Below, piece by piece: positions 1 to 9,816 of a stretch of DNA of 64,000 nucleotides. The translations under genes were made by a program, and so were the position numbers. This DNA is from Stakelama marina (lineage in GTDB: Bacteria > Pseudomonadota > Alphaproteobacteria > Sphingomonadales > Sphingomonadaceae). The DNA lies in the NCBI RefSeq assembly GCF_018122655.1, contig NZ_JAGRQC010000004.1:62001-126000 (forward strand), given 5' to 3'. Within the stretch, counting starts at the first letter, position 1. Each line of letters starts with the position of its first letter. The notes beneath the pieces were generated by a model. It was not told the origin of the DNA. It made no database searches and was given only the letters and a program-made list of their open reading frames with translations.

Positions 1-1
1 T

Positions 2-2308
2 GGCGCCGCCGTCGTCGTCATGGCGTTCGACGAGAAAGGCCAGGCCGATACCGAGGAACGCAAGGTCGAGATTTGCGAGCGCGCCTACAAGCTGCTCACC
101 GGCATCGGCTTTCCGCCCGAGGATATCATCTTCGATCCCAATATCTTCGCCGTCGCGACGGGTATCGAGGAGCATAACAATTACGCGGTCGACTTCATCG
201 AGGCGGTGAAGCGGATCAAGAAAAGCTGCCCGCACGTCCATTTCTCGGGCGGGCTGTCGAACCTCTCGTTCAGCTTTCGCGGCAACGAGCCGGTGCGCCG
301 CGCGATGCACTCGGTGTTCCTCTATCACGCGATCCCCGCCGGGCTCGACATGGCGATCGTCAATGCCGGCCAGCTCGACATCTATGACGATATCGACGCC
401 AAGCTGCGCGACGCGGTCGAGGACGTCATCCTCAACCGCGATCCGGAAGCAGGCGAAAGGCTGGTCGAGCTCGCCGAAAGCTATCGCGACAGCGATCCGG
501 TGGCGGAAAAGAAGGCCGCCGAATGGCGCGGCTGGGAGGTCGAGAAGCGGCTCGAACATGCGCTGGTCAAGGGCATCGACGCGCATGTCATCGACGATAC
601 CGAGGAGCTTCGCGTCAAGGTCGCGGATCGCGGCGGCCGCCCGATCGAAGTGATCGAGGGGCCACTGATGGACGGCATGAACGTCGTCGGCGACCTGTTC
701 GGTTCGGGCAAGATGTTCCTGCCGCAGGTCGTGAAGTCCGCGCGCGTAATGAAAAAGGCCGTCGCCCACCTCTTCCCCTATATCGAGGCGGAAAAGGACG
801 AGAATTCGCGCGGCAAGGGCAAGATCGTCCTCGCCACGGTGAAGGGCGACGTCCACGATATCGGCAAGAACATCGTCGGCGTCGTGCTGCAATGTAACGG
901 GTTCGAAGTGATCGATCTCGGCGTGATGGTACCGTGGTCGAAGATCCTCGAAACCGCCCGGCAAGAGGATGCCGACATGATTGGATTGTCCGGGCTCATC
1001 ACCCCCTCGCTCGACGAAATGGTGACGGTGGCCGAGGAGATGCAGGACGCCGAGATGACGATGCCGCTGCTGATCGGCGGTGCCACCACGTCCAAGGTCC
1101 ACACCGCGCTCAAGATCGCGCCGGCTTATTCCGGCCCGACGATCCACGTCCTCGACGCCAGCCGCGCGGTCGGCGTCGCGACCAACCTGGTCAGCGACAG
1201 CCAGCGCGACCCTTATGTGAAGAAGATCGCCGACGAATATGAGGCTGTTCGCGAGGCGCGCGCGAACAAGGGCCAGTCGAAGCTGATCTCGATTCAGGAA
1301 GCGCGCGAAAACGGCTTCAGGATCGATCCCGACCTCAAGGCGCCCGCACCGAAAAAGCCGGGGCTTCACGTCTATAGCGACTGGGACCTCAATGACCTCC
1401 GCGACTATATCGACTGGACGCCCTTCTTCCGCTCATGGGAACTGGCGGGCACCTATCCGGCGATCCTCGAGGACGAGGTGGTCGGCGAAAGCGCGACCAA
1501 CCTGTTCAACGATGCGCAGACAATGCTCGACAGGATCATCGAGGAGAAGTGGCTGACCGCGAAGGGCGTTGCCGCGCTATGGCCGTGCCACCGCGATGGT
1601 GACGATGTGGTGATCCACCATCATCATGTGCAGGATAAGGTCAGCAAGGACGGTGCTACCTTCCGCGATCATGAGAATGACATTCCCGATCTCGACCGCA
1701 CCAACGAGGCGAGCGTGCGGATGCCGTTCCTTCGCCAGCAGATCAACAAGCGCGAGGGCCGGCACAATATGTGCCTCGCCGATTTCATCACCGAGGAATC
1801 GGACTGGATCGGCGGCTTCGCCGTCACCGCGGGCCACGGGATCGAGGAACATTCGAAGCGCTTCAAACAGGCGCATGACGATTATTCCGACATCCTGTTG
1901 AAGGCGCTTGCCGACCGGCTGGCCGAAGCGTTCGCCGAGCGGATGCACCAGCATGTCCGCAAGGACCTGTGGGGCTATGCCGAGGGTGAGCAGCTCACCA
2001 ACGAAGCGCTGATCAAGGAGGAATATCGCGGCATCCGCCCGGCGCCGGGCTATCCGGCGTGCCCCGACCACAGCGAAAAGCCGATGCTGTTCGAGATGCT
2101 CAATGCCACGGAACATACCGGCATCACGCTCACTGAAAGCTTCGCGATGCTGCCCACGGCGGCGGTTTCGGGTTTCTATTTCGGCCATCCCGAGGCATCT
2201 TATTTCGGTGTCGCAAGGATCGGGGAGGATCAGGTTGCCGACTATGCAAAGCGTCGCGGGGTCGATCTGGAAAAGGCGAAGCGCTGGCTCCGCCCCAATC
2301 TCGACTAG
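2..2308 (+). CDS. metH: Methionine synthase, cobalamin-dependent (3' part)
   Basis: The reading frame is open from the first bases of the window, so the start lies upstream; about 768 C-terminal residues are present. The enzyme passes a methyl group from 5-methyltetrahydrofolate through cobalamin to homocysteine. The visible part begins inside the pterin-binding domain ([13 protein letters not shown]), continues with the helical cap, and has the B12-binding motif [11 protein letters not shown], whose cobalt-ligating His is codon 854-856. The SAM-binding reactivation domain follows and runs to a natural stop. The homocysteine-binding domain is not in view; it may be upstream in the same gene or encoded separately. 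The last 65 bases overlap the next gene in another frame. Confidence 0.97.
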   Translation, partial: GAAVVVMAFDEKGQADTEERKVEICERAYKLLTGIGFPPEDIIFDPNIFAVATGIEEHNNYAVDFIEAVKRIKKSCPHVHFSGGLSNLSFSFRGNEPVRRAMHSVFLYHAIPAGLDMAIVNAGQLDIYDDIDAKLRDAVEDVILNRDPEAGERLVELAESYRDSDPVAEKKAAEWRGWEVEKRLEHALVKGIDAHVIDDTEELRVKVADRGGRPIEVIEGPLMDGMNVVGDLFGSGKMFLPQVVKSARVMKKAVAHLFPYIEAEKDENSRGKGKIVLATVKGDVHDIGKNIVGVVLQCNGFEVIDLGVMVPWSKILETARQEDADMIGLSGLITPSLDEMVTVAEEMQDAEMTMPLLIGGATTSKVHTALKIAPAYSGPTIHVLDASRAVGVATNLVSDSQRDPYVKKIADEYEAVREARANKGQSKLISIQEARENGFRIDPDLKAPAPKKPGLHVYSDWDLNDLRDYIDWTPFFRSWELAGTYPAILEDEVVGESATNLFNDAQTMLDRIIEEKWLTAKGVAALWPCHRDGDDVVIHHHHVQDKVSKDGATFRDHENDIPDLDRTNEASVRMPFLRQQINKREGRHNMCLADFITEESDWIGGFAVTAGHGIEEHSKRFKQAHDDYSDILLKALADRLAEAFAERMHQHVRKDLWGYAEGEQLTNEALIKEEYRGIRPAPGYPACPDHSEKPMLFEMLNATEHTGITLTESFAMLPTAAVSGFYFGHPEASYFGVARIGEDQVADYAKRRGVDLEKAKRWLRPNLD

Positions 2309-2783
2309 GCGGGCGGCCTGGCTGCTGCCTGTGGCGATGCTGCTCGGCGGATGTCAGGAGATGCACGAGCTGGGCGCGATCACCCGGAGCAGCGCGCGTC
2401 CCACCACCGATTGCATCGCCCGGGTCTTCAAAGGACAGGGCGGACAATCCGTCGAAACCGGGCAACGCTATGTCGGCAAGCGATACGCCAGAATCTATGG
2501 CGTCGATGCGAAGGCGCTGGGCGATGTGGTGGAAATGTGGCTCCCCGATGGTGGGCCGCAGGTGCAGGCCTTTGTCTTCCCGAACAGCGACGGCGGCGCG
2601 GTCGTCGATCTCGGCGTGGTCTGGATGGGCCCCGGCTATCCCCCGCAGCAGGTCGGTGCAATCGCCGATGCCATGACCGCGCTTGAAAAGGGACTGGCGG
2701 ACCACTGCGCCGTCGACTTCACCAGCGCCCGGCGCGAGCGCAAAGGCGACGATGTAAAGGCCTATTTCGCCGGTCGCGACTGA
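2244..2783 (+). CDS. Predicted small lipoprotein of unknown function
   Basis: The chosen ATG lies inside the end of metH. It gives a 179-residue protein whose N-terminus has several Arg, a hydrophobic stretch ([12 protein letters not shown]) and a lipobox Cys, so export and lipid attachment are expected. No family is recognised in the mature part, which has scattered charged residues, a Gly/Pro-rich middle ([10 protein letters not shown]) and a Cys near the end. Upstream open frame exists, but only this ATG puts the signal sequence near the N-terminus. The overlap suggests co-expression with metH. Function is unknown. Confidence 0.72.
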   Translation: MQSVAGSIWKRRSAGSAPISTRRAAWLLPVAMLLGGCQEMHELGAITRSSARPTTDCIARVFKGQGGQSVETGQRYVGKRYARIYGVDAKALGDVVEMWLPDGGPQVQAFVFPNSDGGAVVDLGVVWMGPGYPPQQVGAIADAMTALEKGLADHCAVDFTSARRERKGDDVKAYFAGRD

Positions 2784-2804
2784 CGCGGCGGCTATGACGC
2801 TCGC

Positions 2805-3926
2805 CTAGTGGCAGCAATGCGCCTTTTTCGGTTCGGGCGCCTTGCGGCTTAGTCGCCACAGCCACAGTCCGATCGCGCCGAACACCAGGTTGAGCCAGAA
2901 GGTATAGTCGATTGCGAAGGTCGTCAGTTCCTCGCGGATATCGGTGCCTGCCTGCGGCACGAGGCCGGCCCAGGAAAAGGCGAGGTCGACCCCGATCGCG
3001 GCGATCACCATCGATGCGAACAGGACGAGCGCGATATAGAGCGCCATCCTCCACCCGTAATAGCGGCGATAGACGTCGATCAGCGGCAGCACGATCAGGT
3101 CGCCATACAGGAACGCGATCACCCCGCCGAAGGTCGCGCCGCCGCCCCACAACACCGCGGCGACCGGGACATTGCCGATCGAGCAGACGAAGGTCAGCAT
3201 CGCGATGATCGGGCCGATCGCGGCGTTGAAGGGGACGCGTACCCATTCGGGCGCGTTGACGAGGAACAGCGACTGCCAGAATTCGGTCGGCACGAAGACA
3301 GAAACGAACCCGCCGATCAGGAACCCGATGGCGAGGTCCTTCCACAACATGCCCCATTCCATCGTGAAGGCCTGCGCAATGCGCCCGCGTGTTTCGGGGC
3401 GTTTCAGCTTGTCGATCCAGCTGCCGCCCTCGTCATGCGCTGCGCCATGGTCATGGCCGCCGCCGCCCGGTTCGGGATGGTTGCGTGCCTCCTCGGCCAG
3501 CTTTTTCGGATAGGTCAGCGTCACGATCAGGCTCATCGCCCCGATCAGCGCGATGCCGCCCAGCCATTCGGCCGCCATGAACTCCCAGCCCATCAGCAGA
3601 TAGAGGATCACGCCGAGTTCGATGACGAGGTTGGTCGCTGCAAACAGGAAGGTCAGGCTGGTGACGAGCGACGCGCCCTTCTTGAACAAAGTGCGCGACA
3701 CCGAAGCGGCGGCAAACGAGCAGGACGAACTCGCCGCGCCGAGGATGGTCGCCAGCGCCACCTGCTTCGCGCCGTGGCGACCGAGCTTTTCGCGCATCGC
3801 ATCGGCCGGCACGATGGTTTGCAGCACGGCGGAGATGGCGAAGCCGAGCACCAGCGTCCAACCGGTCTTCCAGAACATCCCGAGCGCCATCAGCAGCGCT
3901 GTGCCCACCTGTTCGACGATATTCAT
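2805..3926 (-). CDS. YraQ/ArsP-type permease
   Basis: A 373-residue polytopic membrane protein of the permease family once called DUF318 (YraQ, with ArsP as the arsenic-exporting member). Two halves of about four hydrophobic helices each are separated by a hydrophilic His/Gly/Asp-rich cytoplasmic loop (GGGGHDHGAAHDEGG, about residues 153-170) that could bind metal. The family signature GAASSSCSFAAAS is in the first half, and a related CSIGNVPVAA motif is in the second. The C-terminus ends KKAHCCH, another possible metal ligand cluster. The substrate cannot be named from sequence; metal or metalloid export is a guess. It is divergent from the MFS gene. Confidence 0.88.
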   Translation of the reverse strand: MNIVEQVGTALLMALGMFWKTGWTLVLGFAISAVLQTIVPADAMREKLGRHGAKQVALATILGAASSSCSFAAASVSRTLFKKGASLVTSLTFLFAATNLVIELGVILYLLMGWEFMAAEWLGGIALIGAMSLIVTLTYPKKLAEEARNHPEPGGGGHDHGAAHDEGGSWIDKLKRPETRGRIAQAFTMEWGMLWKDLAIGFLIGGFVSVFVPTEFWQSLFLVNAPEWVRVPFNAAIGPIIAMLTFVCSIGNVPVAAVLWGGGATFGGVIAFLYGDLIVLPLIDVYRRYYGWRMALYIALVLFASMVIAAIGVDLAFSWAGLVPQAGTDIREELTTFAIDYTFWLNLVFGAIGLWLWRLSRKAPEPKKAHCCH

Positions 3927-4024
3927 GCCGTTCCAGATGCGATTCCTGCCGCGCCATTACAACCGTATCTATTGATGCGCGGCGCTGCTCGCGTCATGCT
4001 GCGATGAAAATAAGGGGGAATGTA

Positions 4025-5611
4025 ATGGCGACTGCCGGGGCGGGCGAACCCAGTGCAAAGGACATGCGGCTTGTCATCACCGCATCGTCGCTCGGCACGG
4101 TGTTCGAATGGTATGACTTCTTCATCTACGGGACGCTCGCCGCGTCGGGAATCATCGGCAAGACCTTCTTCCCGGGCGGCAACGAGGTCATCCAGACACT
4201 GCTCGCATGGGCAGGCTTTGCGATCGGCTTCGGCTTCCGCCCGCTGGGCGCGGTGCTGTTCGGCTATCTTGGCGACCGGCTGGGGCGCAAATACACGTTC
4301 CTCATCACCATCACGATCATGGGCCTCGCGACGGCGGGGGTCGGACTGGTGCCGTCGGTCGCGGCGATCGGACTGGCTGCGCCGGTCATCATCATTCTGC
4401 TCCGGGTGGCGCAAGGGCTGGCGCTGGGCGGAGAATATGGCGGCGCCGCAGTCTATGTCGCCGAACATGCGCCGCCGGGCAAGCGCGGGCACCATACCAG
4501 CTTCATTCAGGCGAGCGTCGCCGGCGGATTCGTACTGAGCCTTGCGGTCGTGCTCATCACCAAGGCGCTGATGCCGACCGCAATGTGGGATGCGTGGGGC
4601 TGGCGCATTCCTTTCGTCTTCTCGCTGCTGCTCCTTGCCGTTTCGCTGTGGATGCGGATGAAGCTGTCGGAAAGCCCGGTCTTCGCAAAGATGAAGGCCG
4701 AAGGCGAAACCGCGGCCAACCCGTTCAAGGAAAGCTTCACCTATCCCGGCAACTGGAAGCGCCTGCTGGTCGCGCTGTTCGGCATCGCGGCGGGGCTGAC
4801 CGTGATCTGGTACACGGCGATGTTTTCCGTCCTGTCCTTCCTGTCTGGGCCGATGCGCGTCGATCCCACCACCGCGCAGATCATGACCGGTATCGGCGCG
4901 CTGTTCGGGCTGTTCTGGTTCGTGTTTTTCGGCAAGCTGTCGGACCGGGTGGGCAGGAAACCGCCCATCGTCATCGGCTATGCGGTGACGCTCGCCGCGT
5001 TGTTCCCGCTATTCTGGGTAATCGGGTCTTCCGCCAATCCGCATCTCGCGCGCGCTGCCGAGCGGGCACCGGTGGTCGTCAGCGGCCCCGACTGCCGCTA
5101 CGATCCGTTCGCCAGTGCGCAGTCCGATGCGTGCGGCCGCCTGCTCGACGAGCTGTCCAAGAAAGGCATCGCCTTTTCCACCGTCCGCACGCCCGCCGTC
5201 AGCGTGACGGTGGGTGGGGTACCCGTGGAGGACACGAGTTCGGAGGGGCTCGACGCGGCGCTGACGGATGCGGGCTATTCGCTCGACCGGGTCGTGCCGT
5301 CGCCGGGGAACATCGCGATCATTCTGCTGGCCATCATCATGCTGAGTGCGCTGGCCGGGGCCACTTATGGCCCCGTCGCGGCACTCCTGACCGAGATGTT
5401 TCCGGCGCGTATCCGCTACAGTTCGATGTCGATCCCCTATCATATCGGCACGGGCTATTTCGGCGGGTTCCTGCCCTTTATCAGCCAGTATATCGTCGCG
5501 CGGACGGGCGATCCCTATGCCGGGCTGTGGTACACGATGGGCGTGGTTGCGCTGGCCTTCGTCGTGACGCTCGTCTGGCTGAAGGAAGATCCGAAGGCGC
5601 GAACGACCTGA
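4025..5611 (+). CDS. MFS transporter, metabolite:H+ symporter (MHS) type
   Basis: A 528-residue major facilitator of the MHS group (proline/betaine, citrate, shikimate-like). Visible family motifs are TVFEWYDFFIYG in TM1, the loop motif GDRLGRKYTF after TM2, RVAQGLALGGEYGGA in TM4, and a second-half repeat SDRVGRKP. A predicted extracytoplasmic loop of about 80 residues (about nt 5030-5310), with two Cys and no homology I recognise, interrupts the second half. It makes the protein longer than typical members of about 430-450 residues. The start is the ATG preceded by an AAGGGGG Shine-Dalgarno sequence; an in-frame ATG 21 bases upstream lacks one. The substrate is undetermined. Confidence 0.92.
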   Translation: MATAGAGEPSAKDMRLVITASSLGTVFEWYDFFIYGTLAASGIIGKTFFPGGNEVIQTLLAWAGFAIGFGFRPLGAVLFGYLGDRLGRKYTFLITITIMGLATAGVGLVPSVAAIGLAAPVIIILLRVAQGLALGGEYGGAAVYVAEHAPPGKRGHHTSFIQASVAGGFVLSLAVVLITKALMPTAMWDAWGWRIPFVFSLLLLAVSLWMRMKLSESPVFAKMKAEGETAANPFKESFTYPGNWKRLLVALFGIAAGLTVIWYTAMFSVLSFLSGPMRVDPTTAQIMTGIGALFGLFWFVFFGKLSDRVGRKPPIVIGYAVTLAALFPLFWVIGSSANPHLARAAERAPVVVSGPDCRYDPFASAQSDACGRLLDELSKKGIAFSTVRTPAVSVTVGGVPVEDTSSEGLDAALTDAGYSLDRVVPSPGNIAIILLAIIMLSALAGATYGPVAALLTEMFPARIRYSSMSIPYHIGTGYFGGFLPFISQYIVARTGDPYAGLWYTMGVVALAFVVTLVWLKEDPKARTT

Positions 5612-5657
5612 CGAGACCGGCTCGACGTGGCAGGGGCGGGCGGCTATCGCGACGGCG

Positions 5658-6719
5658 ATGAACGTATCCGCTCCGATGCGCCTCGACCTCGACGGCGATG
5701 CCCTTGTTCGCAACTGGAAAGCGCTGGCTGCGCTGAGCGGCAGTGCCGCCTGTGGTGCCGCGGTAAAGGCCGATGGATATGGACTCGGCGCGCGCGCCGT
5801 TGTCGAGCGGCTGGCCGCGGCCGGATGCCGCGATTTCTTCGTCGCCACCTGGGCCGAGGCAGAGGTGCTGACCGACATCGGCGTATCGATCTCGGTTCTC
5901 CACGGCGTTCGCGAAGACGATATGGCAACAGCGACCGGCGCGCAGTCGTTGCGGCCGACGCTCAATACGCCAGAACAGGTTCGCCGCTGGCGAAGCGCGG
6001 GCGTCGGCAAATGCGATGTGATGGTCGACACGGGCATGAACCGATTGGGCGTGTCGGTGGAAGATGTCGCCGGCGGTCTGCTCGACGGGCTGAAGGTCGA
6101 CACGCTGATGAGCCACCTCGCCTGCGCCGACGATCCCGGGCATTTACTCAACGAACGGCAGCGTTCGGCGTTCGCGGGGCTTGCCGGCAAGACCGACGCG
6201 CGGCGGATGAGCCTCGCCAATTCGGCGGGGATCGCGTTGGGTTCCGGCTATGCGTTCGATCTGACGCGGCCGGGCCTGGCGCTCTATGGCGGCGTACCTG
6301 TTGCTGCGCTCGAGGGGCGGATTGCGCAGGTGGTTACCCCCCACGCGCAGATTCTCCAGCGCCGCAGCGTGAAAGCGGGCGGCACGATCGGCTACAACGC
6401 AACCTTCACCGCGCCGCGCGACATGGAGGTCGCGATCCTCAATATCGGCTATGCCGACGGCTATTTTCGGGGCTTTTCCGACACCGGCAGCGCACACGCC
6501 GATGGCAGGCGGTTGCCCGTTCTCGGCCGCGTGTCGATGGATTTGACGGCGATCGGCCTCGATACCGCTCCGCATCTGCGTGAAGGTGACTGGGTAGCGA
6601 TCGACTTCGCGCTACCCGCAGCCGCCGCAGCGAGCGGAATGTCGCAATATGAGCTGCTGACCGGGCTGGGGCAGCGGTATGAGCGGCGGTGGACCGCCGG
6701 ATCTCAGTCGAGCGGATAA
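5658..6719 (+). CDS. alr: Alanine racemase
   Basis: A 353-residue PLP enzyme interconverting L- and D-alanine for peptidoglycan. The PLP lysine sits in AAVKADGYGLGA near residue 37. The second catalytic base, Tyr, is in GTIGYNATF, and the conserved GRVSMDLT motif is near the C-terminus. The N-terminal alpha/beta barrel and C-terminal beta domain are both complete, at normal length. It lies 46 bases after the MFS gene on the same strand and is convergent with the monooxygenase gene, whose 3' end it overlaps by 16 bases. Confidence 0.96.
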   Translation: MNVSAPMRLDLDGDALVRNWKALAALSGSAACGAAVKADGYGLGARAVVERLAAAGCRDFFVATWAEAEVLTDIGVSISVLHGVREDDMATATGAQSLRPTLNTPEQVRRWRSAGVGKCDVMVDTGMNRLGVSVEDVAGGLLDGLKVDTLMSHLACADDPGHLLNERQRSAFAGLAGKTDARRMSLANSAGIALGSGYAFDLTRPGLALYGGVPVAALEGRIAQVVTPHAQILQRRSVKAGGTIGYNATFTAPRDMEVAILNIGYADGYFRGFSDTGSAHADGRRLPVLGRVSMDLTAIGLDTAPHLREGDWVAIDFALPAAAAASGMSQYELLTGLGQRYERRWTAGSQSSG

Positions 6720-7891
6720 TCCGGCAGGACGAAATCGTCGCGGACGCTGTTGCCGACGAAACGGTCGGCGACGAACGGAAATTTCATCATCTTCACGACC
6801 GTATCGCGTATGAAGAGGCCCAGCCGCGTCTTCGGTGCGAAGGAAGAGGCGAAGTCGCGCGCGGCGGCTTGCTTGCCGTTTATGAAGCCGCGCAGCTTGT
6901 CCTCATATGCGGTGAAGGCGGCTGCGTGATCGTCACCCGCGCGCGCCAGTTCCCCCGCGAGGACATAGGCTTCGGTCATCGCCAGGCCGGTCCCTTCACC
7001 CGCGAGCAGCGAAACGCACGCGGCGGCATCGCCGAGCAGAGCGACGCGGCCCTTTGACCAGCGCGGCATCACGATCTGGCTAACCTTGTCGAGATAGAGC
7101 GAGGGGGCGGAGTCCATCGCCTTCAGGATCGCGGATGTTTCCCATCCCAGCCCGCCGAAGACCCGGTGAAGCGCCGTCTTGCGCGCGGCCGGTTCGTCGG
7201 GCAGCGCGCCTTCGAGATATTCGTCGGCAAGAATGAACAGGAACAATGTCGATCCGTCGGCGAGCGCGAAGCGCGACAGGCTGCGCCCCGGCCATGACCG
7301 GGTGACATAGACGTCGGGGTCGCGCGGTTCGTAACCGGGCGCGTTGAAGGCGGCCACGCGGTAGCCGAGATCGCGTTCGAACTGGTCTTCCCGGCCGAAA
7401 ACGAGGTGCCGGACATTCGAATGCAGGCCGTCGGCGCCGATCAGCATGTCGGCTTCGATCGTTGCGCCGCTGTCGAGGCGCAGGGCGACGCCGTCCCCGT
7501 CCTGATCGATCGCAGCTATGCTGTCGCCGAAAAGCGTTTCGACGCGACCCTTCACGGTGTCGAAGATCGCGTTCGCAAGATCGCCGCGCGGCAGGCTGGT
7601 ATAGCGACCGCCGGTCATTCGCCGGAACACATCGACGCCGAAGCCGCTCGCTTTCGAGCCGTCGTCGCGCACGAAACGGACTTCGCGAACCGAATATCCG
7701 TGGTCGCGAACGGTATCGAGAACGCCCATCCGTTCGGCCAGATCATAGCCCAGGCCCCAGAAATCGATGATGTACCCACCCGTGCGGAAATGATCCGCCT
7801 GCTCGATGATCGTCACCTGATGGCCGCCGCGAAGCAGCCAATGGGCAAGCGCCGGCCCGGCCACCCCGGCACCGCTGATGACGATCTTCAT
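6704..7891 (-). CDS. FAD-dependent monooxygenase
   Basis: A 395-residue class A flavoprotein monooxygenase related to PHBH/TetX-type enzymes. It has the dinucleotide-binding GAGVAGPALAHWLL at the N-terminus, the middle IGADGLHSNVR (DG motif) and the second FAD motif RVALLGDAAACVSLLAGEG. NAD(P)H and oxygen use is expected; the substrate is unknown. The start is the ATG preceded by GGAGG; an upstream in-frame start would lie inside the operator palindrome. It is divergently arranged with a TetR gene, and the shared 75-base gap holds a perfect palindrome, so repression by that regulator is likely. Detoxification or antibiotic inactivation is possible but not shown. Confidence 0.92.
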   Translation of the reverse strand: MKIVISGAGVAGPALAHWLLRGGHQVTIIEQADHFRTGGYIIDFWGLGYDLAERMGVLDTVRDHGYSVREVRFVRDDGSKASGFGVDVFRRMTGGRYTSLPRGDLANAIFDTVKGRVETLFGDSIAAIDQDGDGVALRLDSGATIEADMLIGADGLHSNVRHLVFGREDQFERDLGYRVAAFNAPGYEPRDPDVYVTRSWPGRSLSRFALADGSTLFLFILADEYLEGALPDEPAARKTALHRVFGGLGWETSAILKAMDSAPSLYLDKVSQIVMPRWSKGRVALLGDAAACVSLLAGEGTGLAMTEAYVLAGELARAGDDHAAAFTAYEDKLRGFINGKQAAARDFASSFAPKTRLGLFIRDTVVKMMKFPFVADRFVGNSVRDDFVLPDYPLD

Positions 7892-7925
7892 GATGTTCCT
7901 CCATTGCCAGCGACTCGCGACAGGC

Positions 7926-7957
7926 TTTATTATGACTGACTGCTCAGTCATAATAAA
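7926..7957. promoter_or_regulatory. Perfect palindrome, probable TetR operator
   Basis: Two perfect 14-base arms (TTTATTATGACTGA and its complement) surround CTGC. The palindrome ends 8 bases before the TetR start and begins 34 bases before the monooxygenase start. The core TGACTGA-N4-TCAGTCA has the form of a TetR-family site. Its place between the divergent genes suggests that the regulator represses both itself and the monooxygenase. Confidence 0.85.
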
Positions 7958-7965
7958 GGTGCGGC

Positions 7966-8595
7966 ATGAGCCCGAAGCGGATCGACAGGACGGAACGGCG
8001 GCGCGTGATCCTGCGCGCGGCGACCGAGGTTTTCGCCGCGCGCGGCTATCGTGCGGCGACGATGGAGGAGATCGCGGCGGCGGCAGGCGTCGCGAAAGGC
8101 ACGCTCTATCTCTATTTTCCGAGCAAGGAGGCGCTGTTCTTCGCGCTGTTCGAGAGGTTTGCCGATGACGCGATGGCCGAAGGCGGTGCCGATAGTGAAA
8201 CGACCAACGCCGTCGATGCGGTCGCGGCGCTGCTGCTCCAGATTGCGGCCCGGATCGATGCGGACACGGTGTTGGTGCCGCTGACGCTCGAATTCTGGTC
8301 GGTGGCGGGGGTGGCCGAAACGCGCGACAGGTTCGGCGCGCGCTACGGCCAGATGCTCGACATGTTTCGCGGACAGATCACCGCGATGCTGCGCGCGGGA
8401 CAGAGGCGCGGCGAGGTGAAGGAGAAGCTGCCGCTTCAACCACTTGCCTCGACGTTGCTGGGGGTGATCGACGGCCTGATCGTCCAGCGCTGGGTCGATA
8501 CCGAGCTATCGGTCGCCGATACGCTCCGCGAAGCGTTGCCCGCGCTCATGGCGGGAATGCGAAGCGGGCCGGGGGATGCCCGGCCTGCTGCCTAG
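7966..8595 (+). CDS. TetR/AcrR family transcriptional regulator
   Basis: A 209-residue regulator. The N-terminal helix-turn-helix is typical (ATEVFAARGYRAATMEEIA, then GVAKGTLYLYFPSKEALF, residues about 15-60). The remaining helices form the ligand-binding and dimer domain. It is divergent from the flavin monooxygenase, and the 32-bp palindrome ends 8 bases before the ATG, so it probably represses itself and the monooxygenase until a small molecule is bound. The ligand is unknown. Confidence 0.94.
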   Translation: MSPKRIDRTERRRVILRAATEVFAARGYRAATMEEIAAAAGVAKGTLYLYFPSKEALFFALFERFADDAMAEGGADSETTNAVDAVAALLLQIAARIDADTVLVPLTLEFWSVAGVAETRDRFGARYGQMLDMFRGQITAMLRAGQRRGEVKEKLPLQPLASTLLGVIDGLIVQRWVDTELSVADTLREALPALMAGMRSGPGDARPAA

Positions 8596-8596
8596 A

Positions 8597-9772
8597 TCAG
8601 TCGCGCTCGACGCACATTGCGATGCCCATGCCGCCGCCGATGCACAGGGTCGCAAGCCCCTTTTTCGCGTCGCGCTTTTCCATTTCGTAAAGCAGCGTGG
8701 TCAGAACGCGCGCGCCGCTGGCGCCGATCGGGTGACCGATGGCGATCGCGCCGCCGTTGACGTTCACCTTGTCGGCGTCCCAGCCCATGTCCTTGCCGAC
8801 CGCCAGCGCCTGCGCGGCGAACGCCTCGTTGGCTTCGATCAGATCGAGATCGGCGACGGTCCAGCCGGCCTTTTCGAGCGCCTTTTTCGACGCGGGAACA
8901 GGGCCGATGCCCATGATCGACGGATCGACGCCCGCCGAGGCCCAACTCTTGATCCGTGCGAGCACCGGCGCGCCGCGCCTCTTCGCCTCATCGGCGGACA
9001 TCACGACCAGCGCTGCGGCTCCGTCGTTGATTCCGCTGGCATTGCCCGCGGTAACCGTTCCGTCCTTCTTGAACGCCGGGCGTAGCGCGCCGACGCCTTC
9101 GACGGTGGCGCCCGCGCGGATATATTCGTCCTGATCGACGATCGTGTCGCCCTTGCGGCCCTTTACCGTGACGGGAGCGATCTCGTCGTTGAAGCGACCG
9201 CTTTCGCGCGCCTTTTCGGCGAGGTTCTGCGAGCGCACCGCAAATTCGTCCTGCGTCTGCCGCGTGAGCTGATATTGCTCGGCCAGATTTTCCGCGGTGA
9301 TGCCCATGTGATAGCCGTTGAACACATCGGTCAGCCCGTCCTTGATCATCGTATCGACCAGGCTGACATCACCCATTTTGGTGCCGGTGCGCAGCGTCTG
9401 CGCGTGCGCGGACATCGACATCGATTCCTGACCGCCGGCCACGACGATATCGGCGTCGCCGCCCGCGACCATCTGATAGGCGAGCGCGACGGCGCGCAGG
9501 CCCGATCCGCAGACCTGATTGACGCCCCATGCCGGGACCTCTTTCGGCACGCCGGCGGCCATGGACGCCTGGCGCGCCGGGTTCTGGCCCTGCGCGGCGG
9601 TCAGCACCTGGCCCATGATGACCTCGTTCACGTCCTCGCCGGTGATCTTCGACTGCGCCATCGCCGCTTCGATCGCGGTCTTGCCCAGTTCGTGCGCGGG
9701 CACGGTGGCAAGGCCGCCGAGAAAGCTTCCCACGGGCGTGCGCTTGGCGGCGGTGATGACGATATCGGGCAT
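8597..9772 (-). CDS. phaA: Acetyl-CoA acetyltransferase (thiolase)
   Basis: A 391-residue type II thiolase condensing two acetyl-CoA to acetoacetyl-CoA, or the reverse. The nucleophile Cys is in [14 protein letters not shown] (near residue 89), the conserved His in ANEAFAAQA context and the second Cys in [12 protein letters not shown] near the end. An AAGGAG sequence precedes the ATG. It lies 44 bases downstream of the PHA-synthase-like gene on the same strand, near phaR, which favours the biosynthetic (PhaA) role; AtoB-like use in degradation is possible. No phaB reductase is in the window. Confidence 0.93.
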   Translation of the reverse strand: MPDIVITAAKRTPVGSFLGGLATVPAHELGKTAIEAAMAQSKITGEDVNEVIMGQVLTAAQGQNPARQASMAAGVPKEVPAWGVNQVCGSGLRAVALAYQMVAGGDADIVVAGGQESMSMSAHAQTLRTGTKMGDVSLVDTMIKDGLTDVFNGYHMGITAENLAEQYQLTRQTQDEFAVRSQNLAEKARESGRFNDEIAPVTVKGRKGDTIVDQDEYIRAGATVEGVGALRPAFKKDGTVTAGNASGINDGAAALVVMSADEAKRRGAPVLARIKSWASAGVDPSIMGIGPVPASKKALEKAGWTVADLDLIEANEAFAAQALAVGKDMGWDADKVNVNGGAIAIGHPIGASGARVLTTLLYEMEKRDAKKGLATLCIGGGMGIAMCVERD

Positions 9773-9816
9773 GAAAGGCTCCTTGTCGGCAAGGGATCGG
9801 ATGATTCGCTTGGCCG

